NCBI RefSeq assembly: GCF_002356315.1
Contig: NZ_AP018164.1
Location: forward strand, 2,790,001 to 2,854,000
Source of the DNA: Mycobacterium shigaense
GTDB lineage: Bacteria; Actinomycetota; Actinomycetes; Mycobacteriales; Mycobacteriaceae
Length of the DNA stretch: 64,000 nt
Direction: 5' to 3'
Shown: piece after piece, positions 54,536 to 63,324 of the stretch
Layout: every line of letters begins with the position of its first letter
Position numbering within the stretch: the first letter of the stretch is position 1
Made by a program: the position numbers and the translations under genes
The notes under the pieces: model-generated
Told to the model about the DNA's origin: nothing
Databases searched by the model: none
What the model saw: only the letters and a program-made list of their open reading frames with translations

Positions 54536-55666
54536 TCAGACGGCGGCAGCCTCGTTGAGTTCGTCCAGCTTGGACGTCGCCTCCAGGTACTCCTGCACCC
54601 ACCGCTCGATCACGGTCGACGTCTTCTCGACCTTCGTGAATTGCCCGACCACCTGACCGACGGGGTTGAATGCCACGTCGACGGACTCGTTGGGGTACCG
54701 GTTGGTGGCGCGCACGGCCATGCCGGACACCATGTACTGCAACGGCATACCGAGCGGCTTCGGGTTGTCCGGCTGCTCCCACGCCTCGGTCCAGTCGTTG
54801 CGCAGCATCCGGGCCGGCTTGCCGGTGAACGAACGGCTCCGCACGGTGTCGCGGCTGCCGGCCTTGACGTAAGCCTGTTGCTGCACCGGGGTGTTGGACG
54901 ATTCCTCCACCATCAGCCATTGCGAGCCGGACCAGGCGCCCTGGCAACCCAGCGCCAAGGCGGCGGCGATCTGCTGGCCGCTGCCGATGCCGCCCGCGCC
55001 GAGGACAGGGACCGGAGCGACCTCCTTGACGACCTGCGGCCACAGCACGATCGAGCCCACCTCGCCGCAGTGCCCGCCGGCCTCGCCGCCCTGAGCAATG
55101 ATGATGTCGACACCCGCGTCGGCGTGCTTGCGGGCCTGCGAGGGGGAGCCGCACAGCGCGGCGACCTTGAGCCCGGCCTCATGGATGTGCTTGATCATCT
55201 CCGCCGGCGGGGTGCCGAGCGCGTTGGCGATCATCTTCACCTTCGGGTGCTTGAGCGCCACCTCGACCTGCGGCGTGGCCGTCGCCTCGGTCCACCCGAG
55301 CAGCTGCAGGGTGTCGCCGTCGCTGTCCTCGACGGGCACGCCGTGGTCGGCAAGGATCTTCTTGCCGAAGTCCAGGTACTCCTGCGGGACCAGCTTGCGC
55401 AGCGTCTCGGCCAGCTCCTCGGCAGACTGGCCCGAGTCCATGCCCTCGTACTTGTTCGGAATCACGATGTCGACCCCGTACGGGTGGTCGCCGATGTTTT
55501 CGTCGATCCACTTGAGTTCGATTTCCAGCTGCTCGGGGGTGAAGCCGACGGCGCCGAGCACGCCGAACCCGCCGGCCTTGCTGACAGCCACCACGACGTC
55601 ACGACAGTGGGTGAAGGCGAAGATCGGGAACTCGATACCGAGCTCGTCGCAGATAGGGGTGTGCAT
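54536..55666 (-). CDS. Nitronate monooxygenase (2-nitropropane dioxygenase family, Rv1894c-like)
   Basis: A 376-residue FMN-dependent TIM-barrel enzyme that oxidises alkyl nitronates, or a related enoyl-reductase-like activity. MHTPICDELGIEFPIFAFTH and KAGGFGVLGAVGFTPEQ are the N-terminal barrel. DIIIAQGGEAGGHCGEVGS is the conserved FMN/nitronate loop with the key histidine. PVLGAGGIGSGQQIAAALALG binds the phosphate. The ATG at 55666 gives exactly the Rv1894c length. A KstR-type palindrome lies 28 bases upstream, suggesting control with steroid catabolism. Confidence 0.92.
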   Translation of the reverse strand: MHTPICDELGIEFPIFAFTHCRDVVVAVSKAGGFGVLGAVGFTPEQLEIELKWIDENIGDHPYGVDIVIPNKYEGMDSGQSAEELAETLRKLVPQEYLDFGKKILADHGVPVEDSDGDTLQLLGWTEATATPQVEVALKHPKVKMIANALGTPPAEMIKHIHEAGLKVAALCGSPSQARKHADAGVDIIIAQGGEAGGHCGEVGSIVLWPQVVKEVAPVPVLGAGGIGSGQQIAAALALGCQGAWSGSQWLMVEESSNTPVQQQAYVKAGSRDTVRSRSFTGKPARMLRNDWTEAWEQPDNPKPLGMPLQYMVSGMAVRATNRYPNESVDVAFNPVGQVVGQFTKVEKTSTVIERWVQEYLEATSKLDELNEAAAV

Positions 55667-55693
55667 CGCAACTCCTGGGGCGCTGGCCGGAAC

Positions 55694-55707
55694 TGAAACG
55701 TGTTCTA
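55694..55707. promoter_or_regulatory. KstR-type palindrome before the nitronate monooxygenase gene
   Basis: TGAAACGTGTTCTA fits TnnAACnnGTTnnA exactly, the operator pattern of the steroid repressor KstR. It lies 28 bases upstream of the ATG at 55666, a normal operator position. From memory Rv1894c is listed in the KstR regulon. Confidence 0.65.
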
Positions 55708-55802
55708 GTTTAGTACGCGCCGCCATGACGTGGCCAGGGGCCCTCGATTGGCGGTCGGCAACTACGACGCGTCGCCGTGACCTGTCAGGTCGCCGTGACC
55801 TG

Positions 55803-56276
55803 TCAGATCGCCAGGGCATCGCACACCCACAGGACCACGAACGCCAGCATGCAACCGAAACAGACGAGGTGGTCGCGGCAGACCGACCGGGCTAGGCGAC
55901 TCTGCTCGAGGGCGCTATCGTCGCGGCGCCCCAGCCGAATCGCGTCGGGGACCGTTTGCGTCAGCGCTAGCATCGTCGGGAATCCGGCGAGTCCGGCCGA
56001 CGTCACCAACAACCAGCCGGGATCTTGCCCGCGGGTTGCCTGAAACCCCAAAGCCGCCAACAGAATCAACATGACCAGGGCGATCAGCCGGCTCATCGGT
56101 CGCGAGGTGGTGGTCGCGCGGTGGTAATACGCAGCGACGGAAGCCAGCATCGGTTCCGGCAGCTCGCCGCCGGAGGACCGGTGGCGCAGGCTTTGCGAAT
56201 CGAATATCAGATCCATCCACAGGACGGCGAGCAAAAACCCGCCGCAGGCGGTCAGTAATGGGGCCACGGCATTCAC
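55803..56276 (-). CDS. Hypothetical membrane protein
   Basis: A 157-residue protein with about four hydrophobic helices: LLTACGGFLLAVLWMDLIFD, LIALVMLILLAALGFQA, GWLLVTSAGLAGFPTMLAL and LVCFGCMLAFVVLWVC. Between helices 1 and 2 lies a polar segment with EPMLASVAAYYHRATT. No family is recognised. AGGTG-type sequence precedes the ATG. It is 39 bp downstream of the pstS-like gene, in the same orientation, so cotranscription is possible. Confidence 0.75.
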   Translation of the reverse strand: MNAVAPLLTACGGFLLAVLWMDLIFDSQSLRHRSSGGELPEPMLASVAAYYHRATTTSRPMSRLIALVMLILLAALGFQATRGQDPGWLLVTSAGLAGFPTMLALTQTVPDAIRLGRRDDSALEQSRLARSVCRDHLVCFGCMLAFVVLWVCDALAI

Positions 56277-56315
56277 CTCCGGTTTGCCCTGAGCTAAGGC
56301 GCCGGTGAGCCGCTC

Positions 56316-57431
56316 TCACGCGATGGCATTGACCGAAGCCAGCAACCACGACTTCCACGCCTGCGGAATCGGGATGTAACCGTTGTCCGCCAACCCATCC
56401 TGCCCGGCGCCGAGAGCGCTCTCCAGAAACGCCCGCACAGCCGCGGCGACCTGCGGGTCCGCGTACTTCGAACAGACGATCTCGTACGTGGCCAGCACAA
56501 TCGGGTAGGCCCCGGCCTGCGTCGGGTTGTAGAACGACACACTGTCGAGGACCATGTCATTGTCCCGCCCGATCACGGCTGCCCCGCCAATCGTCTTGCC
56601 CACCGAGTCAGCGCTGATCGCCACCGGGTCCGGACCGGCCGGGGTGATGATCTTTGCCGTGCTCAGATGCTTCGCCTGGGCGAACGACCACTCGTTGTAA
56701 CTGATCGTCCCCTCGGCGGCCTGGACGGCCGACGAGGTGCCGTCGTTGCCGGTGGCTCCCGCACCGACTCCGCCGTTGAATGTCTTGCCGGTGTCCTTGC
56801 CCCAGGCGCCCCGAGACGCCGCGTCCAGATACCTCTGGAAGTTATCCGTCGTCCCGGACAGGTCACTACGGAACACCACCCGAATCGGCTCGGCGGGCAG
56901 CGCAACGCCCGCGTTGAGCGCTTGGATCGCGGGATCGTTCCAGGTGGTGATGGCACCCCGGAAGATTCTCGCAGCGGTCGGGGCGTCCAGGTTCAGCGAA
57001 CTGACGCCCTTGACGTTGTAGGTGATCGCGATCGGCCCGAAAACCACCGGCAGGTCCCAGGCCGGGGAGCCACAGCGCTGCTGGGCAGCCGCGTACTCGT
57101 TGCCGGCCAATGGCGAGTCGGAGCCGCCGAAATCCGTTTGGCCTCCGTTGAATTCGCTGATTCCGGCGCCAGAGCCGTCGGCGGTGTAGTTCAAGGTCTG
57201 ACCCGGGCAGGCTTGTTCGAAGGCTTTGACGAAGCGAGTCATCGCGTTGCCCTGGGCCGTCGATCCGCTGGCCTTCAGCGTCGGCTTCCCGCCGCAATGC
57301 ACCGTCACCGAAAACGAGGCCGCCGCCGGCGCAGACCCCTCGGCCGCGTCCTTGCCTCCCCCGCACCCCGATAAGACCAGTGCAGCGCTGGCCAACATGC
57401 TCAGCGCGGCGCCAAATCGGTTGCGCTTCAA
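56316..57431 (-). CDS. pstS: Phosphate-binding lipoprotein PstS
   Basis: This is the extracytoplasmic phosphate receptor of the Pst importer. The 371-residue protein has a lipoprotein signal ([23 protein letters not shown], lipobox LSGC). Phosphate-binding loops are [27 protein letters not shown], and [15 protein letters not shown], all typical of PstS. No pstA, pstB or pstC is nearby, so this is a solitary receptor; mycobacteria carry several PstS paralogues and I cannot say which one this is. A membrane protein gene follows. Confidence 0.92.
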   Translation of the reverse strand: MKRNRFGAALSMLASAALVLSGCGGGKDAAEGSAPAAASFSVTVHCGGKPTLKASGSTAQGNAMTRFVKAFEQACPGQTLNYTADGSGAGISEFNGGQTDFGGSDSPLAGNEYAAAQQRCGSPAWDLPVVFGPIAITYNVKGVSSLNLDAPTAARIFRGAITTWNDPAIQALNAGVALPAEPIRVVFRSDLSGTTDNFQRYLDAASRGAWGKDTGKTFNGGVGAGATGNDGTSSAVQAAEGTISYNEWSFAQAKHLSTAKIITPAGPDPVAISADSVGKTIGGAAVIGRDNDMVLDSVSFYNPTQAGAYPIVLATYEIVCSKYADPQVAAAVRAFLESALGAGQDGLADNGYIPIPQAWKSWLLASVNAIA

Positions 57432-57629
57432 TTCGGTTCCTCACTGTTGCCCTGGCTCCCGCGCGCTGATCGGCCATCTCAAGCAGCCACGAGCCAAATA
57501 TTAACAATGCCATCCCCACCGATGACCGCCGAAAACACATGTCGGCGACGCGGTGTCGACACAACTCGGGGGCGAAGACGGCGGCGACTCTTGATCCGTT
57601 CCGGCGCCAGAGGGTAGCGTAGTGGCACT

Positions 57630-57656
57630 AATTACGAAACCCGCCGTAGCGTAATT
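57630..57656. promoter_or_regulatory. Inverted repeat before the Baeyer-Villiger-type monooxygenase gene
   Basis: AATTACG at 57630-57636 and CGTAATT at 57650-57656 form a perfect 7-bp inverted repeat with a 13-base spacer, 33 bases before the ATG. GTAGCGTA also occurs twice (57615 and 57646). It looks like a dimeric repressor or activator site; no regulator gene is adjacent. Confidence 0.5.
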
Positions 57657-57688
57657 TTGGTTCCTCATCCAGCGGAAGGATCGACCCG

Positions 57689-59629
57689 ATGCGCAGCCGT
57701 TACGCAGGCGATCCCTTCACCACGTCCACGCCCGAGATCGCGGCCGCGCTGGAGGATGTCAGCATCCCCACGCTGCTGCTGTCGCTTGTGCACATCACCG
57801 GCGACCCCCGCTTCATTCGCGACTTCAAGCAGATGGGGATCTTTCTCAACGAGGTGCAGGGATTTATGTCGGAAGAGGACAAAGCCCGTGCCCGCGCCGA
57901 GGCGCTGACGGTGATCACCGACTACCGCGACCGCGGCTGTCCCGAGCCGGCACCGCTGAGCCCCGAGCTGATCCGCGAAATGCTGGATTGGGCGGCGTGC
58001 GAGCACGTTCCCGACGACTACCTGGCACTGGTTTCCGAGGAGTTGGATCTCGACGGCACCGATCCTCGACGCCCGGTGGCCCTGCCGAGCGAGCGCACCG
58101 CGGATCTTCCTGTCGTCGTCGTCGGGTGCGGCGAATCCGGCATTCTGGCGGGCGTTCGTCTCAAGCAAGCCAATATTCCCTTCACCATCCTGGAGAAGAA
58201 CGCCGGCCCCGGCGGAACATGGTGGGAGAACAGCTATCCCGGCGCGCGCGTGGACGTGGCGAACCACTTTTATTGCTACAGCTTCGAACCCAACAATGAG
58301 TGGACCCACTTCTTCGCCGAGCAGTATGAGCTGCAGGACTACTTCTCCAAGGTCATCGAAAAGCACGACCTGGCCGAACACATCAGTTGGAGCACCGAGG
58401 TCGTCGCGGCCGAGTGGAACGACGACGACGGCGTGTGGAACGTTTCGCTGCGCGACGTCGACGGCGGGACCCAGACGCTGCGCGCCCGGTCCCTGATCAC
58501 CGCGGTAGGCCAGCTGAATCGGCCCAACATCCCGGCGATCGACGGGGCGGACCGGTTCGAGGGTCCGGCGTTCCACTCCGCCGCCTGGGACCACTCGGTC
58601 GACCTGACCGGCAAGCGGGTTGCCTTGATCGGGGCCGGCGCCAGCGGCTTTCAGATCGCACCCGCGATCGCTGGGGACGTCGAGCATCTCACCGTCTTCC
58701 AGCGGACCGCGCAGTGGATGTTCCCGAACGCGATGTATCACGACGAGGTCGGCGACGGCGTGCGCTGGGCAATGCGCCATCTGCCGTTCTACGGACGGTG
58801 GTACCGGTTCCTGGTGCTGTGGCCCGGCTCGGACAAGGGCCTCGACGCCGCCGAAGGCGACCCGAACTACACCGGCGACGATGCCGTCAGTGACATCAAC
58901 GCCGCCGCCGCAATGATGTTCTCGCAGTGGATCACCAGCCAGGTCGGCGACGGCCCGGACTCGCAAGAGTTGCTGGCCAAGGTGATGCCCGACTATCCCG
59001 CCTGCGGCAAGCGCACCCTGCAGGACAACGGCAGCTGGTTGCAGACGCTGCAGCGCGACAACGTCAATTTGGTCCGCACCCCGATCCGGGAGATCACCAC
59101 CCACGGCGTGGTCACCGACGACGGCGTGCACCACGACGCCGACATCATCGTCTACGCCACCGGCTTCCGGCACACCGACGTGCTGTGGCCGCTGAAAGTG
59201 ATCGGCCGCAACGGAATCGACCTGCACCGGCTTTGGGGCAGCCGCCCGTACGCCTACCTGGGCATCACGGTCCCGGACTTCCCCAACTTCTTCATCATCT
59301 ACGGACCCGGGACGCACCTGGCCCACGGCGGCAGCCTGATCTTTCAATCGGAACTGCAGATGCGCTATATCGACCAGTGCCTGCGGTGGATGGCCGAGAC
59401 GGGCGTGCATTCGGTGGAACCCCGGCCCGCGGCCGCCACCGACTGGCACCAGCGCACGCAGGAGAGGATCAAGAAGATGGTGTGGTCACATCCCGCGGTC
59501 AAACATTCCTACTTCAAGAACGCCGACGGCGAGATACACACCGTCAGCCCGTGGCGCCTCAACGAGTATTGGGCCGCGGTGCGCGAGCCCGATTGGTCCC
59601 AGTTCGTTGTGCGACGTCAAAGTTCTTGA
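57689..59629 (+). CDS. Flavin-containing Baeyer-Villiger-type monooxygenase
   Basis: A 646-residue FAD/NADPH enzyme that inserts oxygen into ketones, or oxygenates other soft atoms. The first about 130 residues form the helical N-terminal extension seen in 4-hydroxyacetophenone monooxygenase-type enzymes. The FAD motif is VVVVGCGESGILAGVRL, followed by GGTWWENSYPGARVD. The Baeyer-Villiger fingerprint FEGPAFHSAAWDHS fits FxGxxxHxxxW, and the NADPH motif is LIGAGASGFQIA. ATGFRHTDVLWPL is the late ATG motif. A zinc alcohol dehydrogenase starts 27 bp after the stop. An alcohol-to-ketone-to-ester route is inferred. Confidence 0.93.
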   Translation: MRSRYAGDPFTTSTPEIAAALEDVSIPTLLLSLVHITGDPRFIRDFKQMGIFLNEVQGFMSEEDKARARAEALTVITDYRDRGCPEPAPLSPELIREMLDWAACEHVPDDYLALVSEELDLDGTDPRRPVALPSERTADLPVVVVGCGESGILAGVRLKQANIPFTILEKNAGPGGTWWENSYPGARVDVANHFYCYSFEPNNEWTHFFAEQYELQDYFSKVIEKHDLAEHISWSTEVVAAEWNDDDGVWNVSLRDVDGGTQTLRARSLITAVGQLNRPNIPAIDGADRFEGPAFHSAAWDHSVDLTGKRVALIGAGASGFQIAPAIAGDVEHLTVFQRTAQWMFPNAMYHDEVGDGVRWAMRHLPFYGRWYRFLVLWPGSDKGLDAAEGDPNYTGDDAVSDINAAAAMMFSQWITSQVGDGPDSQELLAKVMPDYPACGKRTLQDNGSWLQTLQRDNVNLVRTPIREITTHGVVTDDGVHHDADIIVYATGFRHTDVLWPLKVIGRNGIDLHRLWGSRPYAYLGITVPDFPNFFIIYGPGTHLAHGGSLIFQSELQMRYIDQCLRWMAETGVHSVEPRPAAATDWHQRTQERIKKMVWSHPAVKHSYFKNADGEIHTVSPWRLNEYWAAVREPDWSQFVVRRQSS

Positions 59630-59656
59630 TACAGCTGAGAAAGCGAGCACCCCACT

Positions 59657-60682
59657 ATGCGCACGGTAGTCGTCGACGGGCCCCGCAGCATCCGGGTCGA
59701 CACCCGTCCCGATCCCGCCCTTCCCGGACCCGACGGGGCGATCGTCGAAGTGAGCGCGGCCGGCATCTGCGGATCCGACCTGCACTTCTACGAGGCCGAC
59801 TTTCCGATGCCCGGCCCGATCGCGCTGGGCCATGAGGCGGTTGGCACGGTCGTGGAGGTCGGCCCCGACGTGCGCACGGTCCGGGCCGGCGACCAAGTCA
59901 TGATTTCTTCGGTGACCGGCTGCGGCGCCTGCCCCGGATGCGCCACCAACGATCCGGTCTTGTGTCATTCCGGCTTTCAGATCTTCGGCGGCGGCGTGCT
60001 CGGCGGTGCGCAGGCCGACCTGCTCGCGGTTCCCGCAGCCGACTTCCAATTGCTCAAGATGCCCGAGGGGATCAGCACCGAGCAGGCGCTACTGCTCACC
60101 GACAACCTGGCCACCGGCTGGGCAGCAGCGCAGCGCGCAGACATCCCGTTCGGCGGCACCGTCGCGGTCATCGGCCTGGGCGCGGTCGGACTCTGTTCGC
60201 TGCGCAGCGCGTTGTTCCATGGCGCTGCAACGGTTTTCGCGGTAGATCAAGTTGACGGCCGGTTGGACCGGGCCGGCCGGTGGGGCGCGACGCCCGTGAA
60301 AGCGCCAGCCATCGAGGCGATCCTGGCGGCGACGGGAGGCCGGGGCGCCGACGCGGTGATCGATGCCGTCGCCACGGACGCCTCCCTGACCGAGGCGATC
60401 AACACCGTACGGCCCGGTGGCACCGTCTCGGTGGTCGGTGTGCACGACATGAATCCGTTCCCGCTCAACGCCTTGGGTTGCCTGATTCGCAGCACGACGG
60501 TGCGTTTCACTACGGCGCCGGTGCAGCGCACCTGGCCCGAGCTGATCCCGCTGCTGCAGTCCGGCCGACTCGACGTCGACGGCATCTTCACCACCACGCT
60601 TCCATTGGACGAGGCGGCGAAGGGCTATGCGACCGCCGAGTCGCGTTCGGGCGACGACGTGAAGATCCTACTGACGCCCTAG
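59657..60682 (+). CDS. Zinc-dependent alcohol dehydrogenase (Rv1895-like position)
   Basis: A 341-residue medium-chain dehydrogenase. SAAGICGSDLHFYEADFPMP and ALGHEAVGTVVEVGPDV hold the catalytic zinc ligands. The structural lobe is SVTGCGACPGCATNDPVLC. VAVIGLGAVGLCSLRSAL is the NAD(P) motif. It follows the monooxygenase gene closely, so it likely makes the ketone that the monooxygenase uses, or acts on its product. The stop overlaps the convergent HAD gene by four bases. Confidence 0.92.
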   Translation: MRTVVVDGPRSIRVDTRPDPALPGPDGAIVEVSAAGICGSDLHFYEADFPMPGPIALGHEAVGTVVEVGPDVRTVRAGDQVMISSVTGCGACPGCATNDPVLCHSGFQIFGGGVLGGAQADLLAVPAADFQLLKMPEGISTEQALLLTDNLATGWAAAQRADIPFGGTVAVIGLGAVGLCSLRSALFHGAATVFAVDQVDGRLDRAGRWGATPVKAPAIEAILAATGGRGADAVIDAVATDASLTEAINTVRPGGTVSVVGVHDMNPFPLNALGCLIRSTTVRFTTAPVQRTWPELIPLLQSGRLDVDGIFTTTLPLDEAAKGYATAESRSGDDVKILLTP

Positions 60683-61476
60683 CCGTTTGGGCGGTCCCGG
60701 CGCACGTGGTTGGCCAGATAGCGCAGCGTCCGCACCGGCCTGCGAGGCCGAACCGACGCCAGACACATCACCGGCCAGCCGTGCGCCGCGGCCGCGGCAG
60801 CAAGCCCGGAGCGCGGGTTCACCGGTCGCGGAAAGCCGACGACCGACATCGACGCCGCGTCCTCGTCACCGTCGGCGTAGAAGTAACTGCCTTGCACCGC
60901 AACGTCATTGTCGGCGCAGAACTGCTGGACCGCCGCGGCCTTCGTGGCTCCCCACACGATCGGTCGCTGAATTCCGCCGGTCAGACGACCTTCCCCGTCG
61001 AGCTCGAATCTGTTGCACTGCACGTTGGAGATGCCGAGGAAGCGGGCCACGGGCAGCGCCTGAATGGACAACGCCGACGAGCTCAGCACCACGGTGTGTC
61101 CGCAGTCCTGGTGAGCCTGCACGATGTCATGCATGTGTGAGTACACCCGCGAGGCGACGCGTTCGACAAACAGTCGCTCACCCAGCTCGTCGAGATTCGC
61201 GAGCGATTCGCCGCGCAGATAACCCGCCGCCCGGACGATCAGGTGCTCGAATTCCAAGCGGCCGAATCGATATCGCAGCGCCGCCTCGAACACCCCCAGC
61301 AGCTCGCCGAACCCGGCCTGCCGGCGCCGGATCCGGTCGCCCACGTGGACCGCGGCGGTGAAACCGTCGACCAGGGTGCCGTCGAGATCGAAGAACGCGC
61401 CGACCCCGGGGCCAGGTGCGCCGGCCGCCACCTCGGCGATGGCATCGGCGGGGGAGAGGATCGTCATCGCAACCAC
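60679..61476 (-). CDS. HAD-IB family phosphatase
   Basis: A 265-residue haloacid-dehalogenase superfamily hydrolase of the SerB-like IB subgroup. Motif I is VGAFFDLDGTLVDGFTAA with both aspartates, motif II is VVLSSSALSIQALPVARFLG, and motif IV is YFYADGDEDAASMSVVG (DxxxD-like). The helical cap lies between motifs I and II. The C-terminus is basic. GAGGG lies five bases before the GTG at 61476; an ATG at 61467 is an alternative. Substrates in this group include phosphoserine and lyso-phospholipids, but none can be chosen here. Confidence 0.88.
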   Translation of the reverse strand: MVAMTILSPADAIAEVAAGAPGPGVGAFFDLDGTLVDGFTAAVHVGDRIRRRQAGFGELLGVFEAALRYRFGRLEFEHLIVRAAGYLRGESLANLDELGERLFVERVASRVYSHMHDIVQAHQDCGHTVVLSSSALSIQALPVARFLGISNVQCNRFELDGEGRLTGGIQRPIVWGATKAAAVQQFCADNDVAVQGSYFYADGDEDAASMSVVGFPRPVNPRSGLAAAAAAHGWPVMCLASVRPRRPVRTLRYLANHVRRDRPNG

Positions 61477-61488
61477 GGTCGCCCTCGC

Positions 61489-62400
61489 TTACCGTACCGC
61501 CGTGATGTATTGGGAGTTCATGAAGCTGTCGATCTTGACGTCGACGTCCGGCGGGGTCAGGCCGTAGCCGGCTTGCAGATCCAGGGTGTTGCGGACCGGA
61601 TCGACGGTCCACCCGTGACCGGCCAGCCAATCGGCGGGGTCGGATTTGGGCTCGTAGGTCAGCGCCGAGAAGTCGACGTCGCCCGACTTGTTGACACCGG
61701 GATGACTCGTTTCCAGGGCCTCGAGCTGACTGTGGTCCAGTCGTGATCCCAGCGCGCCCACGGCAACTCGGCTGCCGGGCGCGCTCAGGCCGCTGATCCG
61801 GGTGAACAGCTTGTTCTGGGCGTCGTCGGTGAGGTAGGGCAGTATCCCCTCGACCGACCAGGCGCTCGGGCTTTCCGTGTCGAACCCGGCCGCTTCCAAC
61901 GGCCTGGACCAGTCGGCGCGCAGGTCGGCGGCCACTTCGCTGCGCAGCGCTTTCGGAGTGGCACCCTGCTCACCCAGCACACGGCTCTTGAATTCCAGCA
62001 CTTTCGGCAGATCGATTTCGAAAACCGTTGTCCCGTCTAGCCATTCGAGGCGGTATGCGCGAGAGTCCAGGCCGGCCGCGACGATCACCGCCTGCCGGAT
62101 GCCGGCGTCTGTTGCCGAGGCGAAGAAGTCGTCGAAGAACCGGGTCTGCACGCCGTACAGCCGGGGAAATGCCGTCTCGTCGTCATTGGTGCCGGGGTTG
62201 GCCAGCACCCCGGCGAGATACGGGTCTCGCGACGCCGCGACGAAAAGCTTCGCGTACTCGTCGCGAACCAGCGGGTGCGGGCTCAGGGCATGCAGTGCGC
62301 GCCATCCCGCCACCAGCAGCGCCGTGTAGCCGACGCTGCTCACGATGTCCCAGTGGTCATCGTCGGAACGCAGCGAACCGAATTCGGGTGTCGCACTCAT
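61489..62400 (-). CDS. Class I SAM-dependent methyltransferase (mycobacterial LCM-type family, Rv1896c-like)
   Basis: A 303-residue putative S-adenosylmethionine-dependent methyltransferase, the same length as Rv1896c. [19 protein letters not shown] is the typical start. [20 protein letters not shown] is the SAM-binding loop, [14 protein letters not shown] the acidic residue contact, and [19 protein letters not shown] the post-motif. This family is greatly expanded in mycobacteria and its substrates are unknown. The ATG at 62400 is chosen since the family begins there. The gene lies 12 bp before the HAD gene on the same strand. Confidence 0.9.
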   Translation of the reverse strand: MSATPEFGSLRSDDDHWDIVSSVGYTALLVAGWRALHALSPHPLVRDEYAKLFVAASRDPYLAGVLANPGTNDDETAFPRLYGVQTRFFDDFFASATDAGIRQAVIVAAGLDSRAYRLEWLDGTTVFEIDLPKVLEFKSRVLGEQGATPKALRSEVAADLRADWSRPLEAAGFDTESPSAWSVEGILPYLTDDAQNKLFTRISGLSAPGSRVAVGALGSRLDHSQLEALETSHPGVNKSGDVDFSALTYEPKSDPADWLAGHGWTVDPVRNTLDLQAGYGLTPPDVDVKIDSFMNSQYITAVR

Positions 62401-62467
62401 GCGGGGCCCCTCCATCCCAATTCGCGGATACGCAGCCGACACAACCAAAGTACCCGCGACCGCGCCG

Positions 62468-62899
62468 TCACAGCTCGAGCAACACCGTCACCGGACCATC
62501 ATTTGTCAGCTCGACCTGCATATCCGCCCCGAAGACACCGGTCGCCACGACGGCACCGAGGCCCCGCAACGCCTCGGTGAACGCCGCCACCAACGGCTCG
62601 GCCACCGGCCCTGCCGCGGCGGCATTCCACGACGGGCGGCGTCCCTTCGCGGTGTCGGCGTACAGCGTGAACTGGCTGATCACCAGGATGGGTGCATGCA
62701 CATCCGCGGCGGACCGCTGGTCGGCGAGAATGCGTAGATTCCAGAGTTTTTCGGCCAGCCGCTGCGCCTTGTCACGGTCGTCACCATGGGTGACGCCGAC
62801 GAAAGCCAGCAGGCCCTGCCCCGCCGGGCGAATCGCCCCCACCACCCGGCCCTCGACCGATACCGAGGCCGACGAGACTCGTTGCACCAGAACCCGCAC
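62468..62899 (-). CDS. dtd: D-aminoacyl-tRNA deacylase Dtd
   Basis: Dtd removes D-amino acids (and glycine from tRNA-Ala) from mischarged tRNAs. The 143-residue protein starts [20 protein letters not shown]. The [17 protein letters not shown] motif holds the catalytic threonine region, and the C-terminal [11 protein letters not shown] holds the Gly-cis-Pro motif that excludes L-amino acids. The GTG at 62899 gives the standard Dtd length. The gene is divergent from the MTH1187-type gene, with 46 bases between the start codons. Confidence 0.95.
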   Translation of the reverse strand: MRVLVQRVSSASVSVEGRVVGAIRPAGQGLLAFVGVTHGDDRDKAQRLAEKLWNLRILADQRSAADVHAPILVISQFTLYADTAKGRRPSWNAAAAGPVAEPLVAAFTEALRGLGAVVATGVFGADMQVELTNDGPVTVLLEL

Positions 62900-62945
62900 G
62901 CGCTCGATGCTGCCAGGCCGGCCATGGGTTGGGTACGCTCGCCGG

Positions 62946-63257
62946 GTGTCTGTGTTGGTCGCGTTCTCCGTCACCCCGCTCGGCGTTGGCGAGGGTGTCG
63001 GCGATATCGTCGCCGAAGCGGTTCGGGTGGTTCGCGATTCCGGCCTGCCCAACAAGACCGATTCGATGTTCACCGTGATCGAGGGCGACACCTGGGAAGA
63101 AGTCATGGCGGTCGTGCAGCGCGCGGTGGAAGCGGTGGCCGCTCGCGCCCCACGCGTGAGCACGGTGATCAAGGCCGACTGGCGAGCGGGCACCAGCAAC
63201 GCCCTGACCGAGAAGGTCGCCACCGTAGAGCGGTATCTCGCAGGGGGTCAGGCCTGA
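62946..63257 (+). CDS. MTH1187/YkoF-type thiamine-binding-fold protein (Rv1898-like)
   Basis: A 103-residue ferredoxin-fold protein. [20 protein letters not shown] and [21 protein letters not shown] are diagnostic of the MTH1187/YkoF family (DUF77), whose members bind thiamine-like ligands as dimers or tetramers. [13 protein letters not shown] is the last strand. The GTG at 62946 gives the expected length. It is divergent from dtd, and cinA starts 68 bp downstream. Confidence 0.9.
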   Translation: MSVLVAFSVTPLGVGEGVGDIVAEAVRVVRDSGLPNKTDSMFTVIEGDTWEEVMAVVQRAVEAVAARAPRVSTVIKADWRAGTSNALTEKVATVERYLAGGQA

Positions 63258-63324
63258 CGAGCGTGCACTGACCGGCGTGCGCGCACACGCGACGCCGGGG
63301 ATGCGCACTGGCGCCAGTAGGCTC

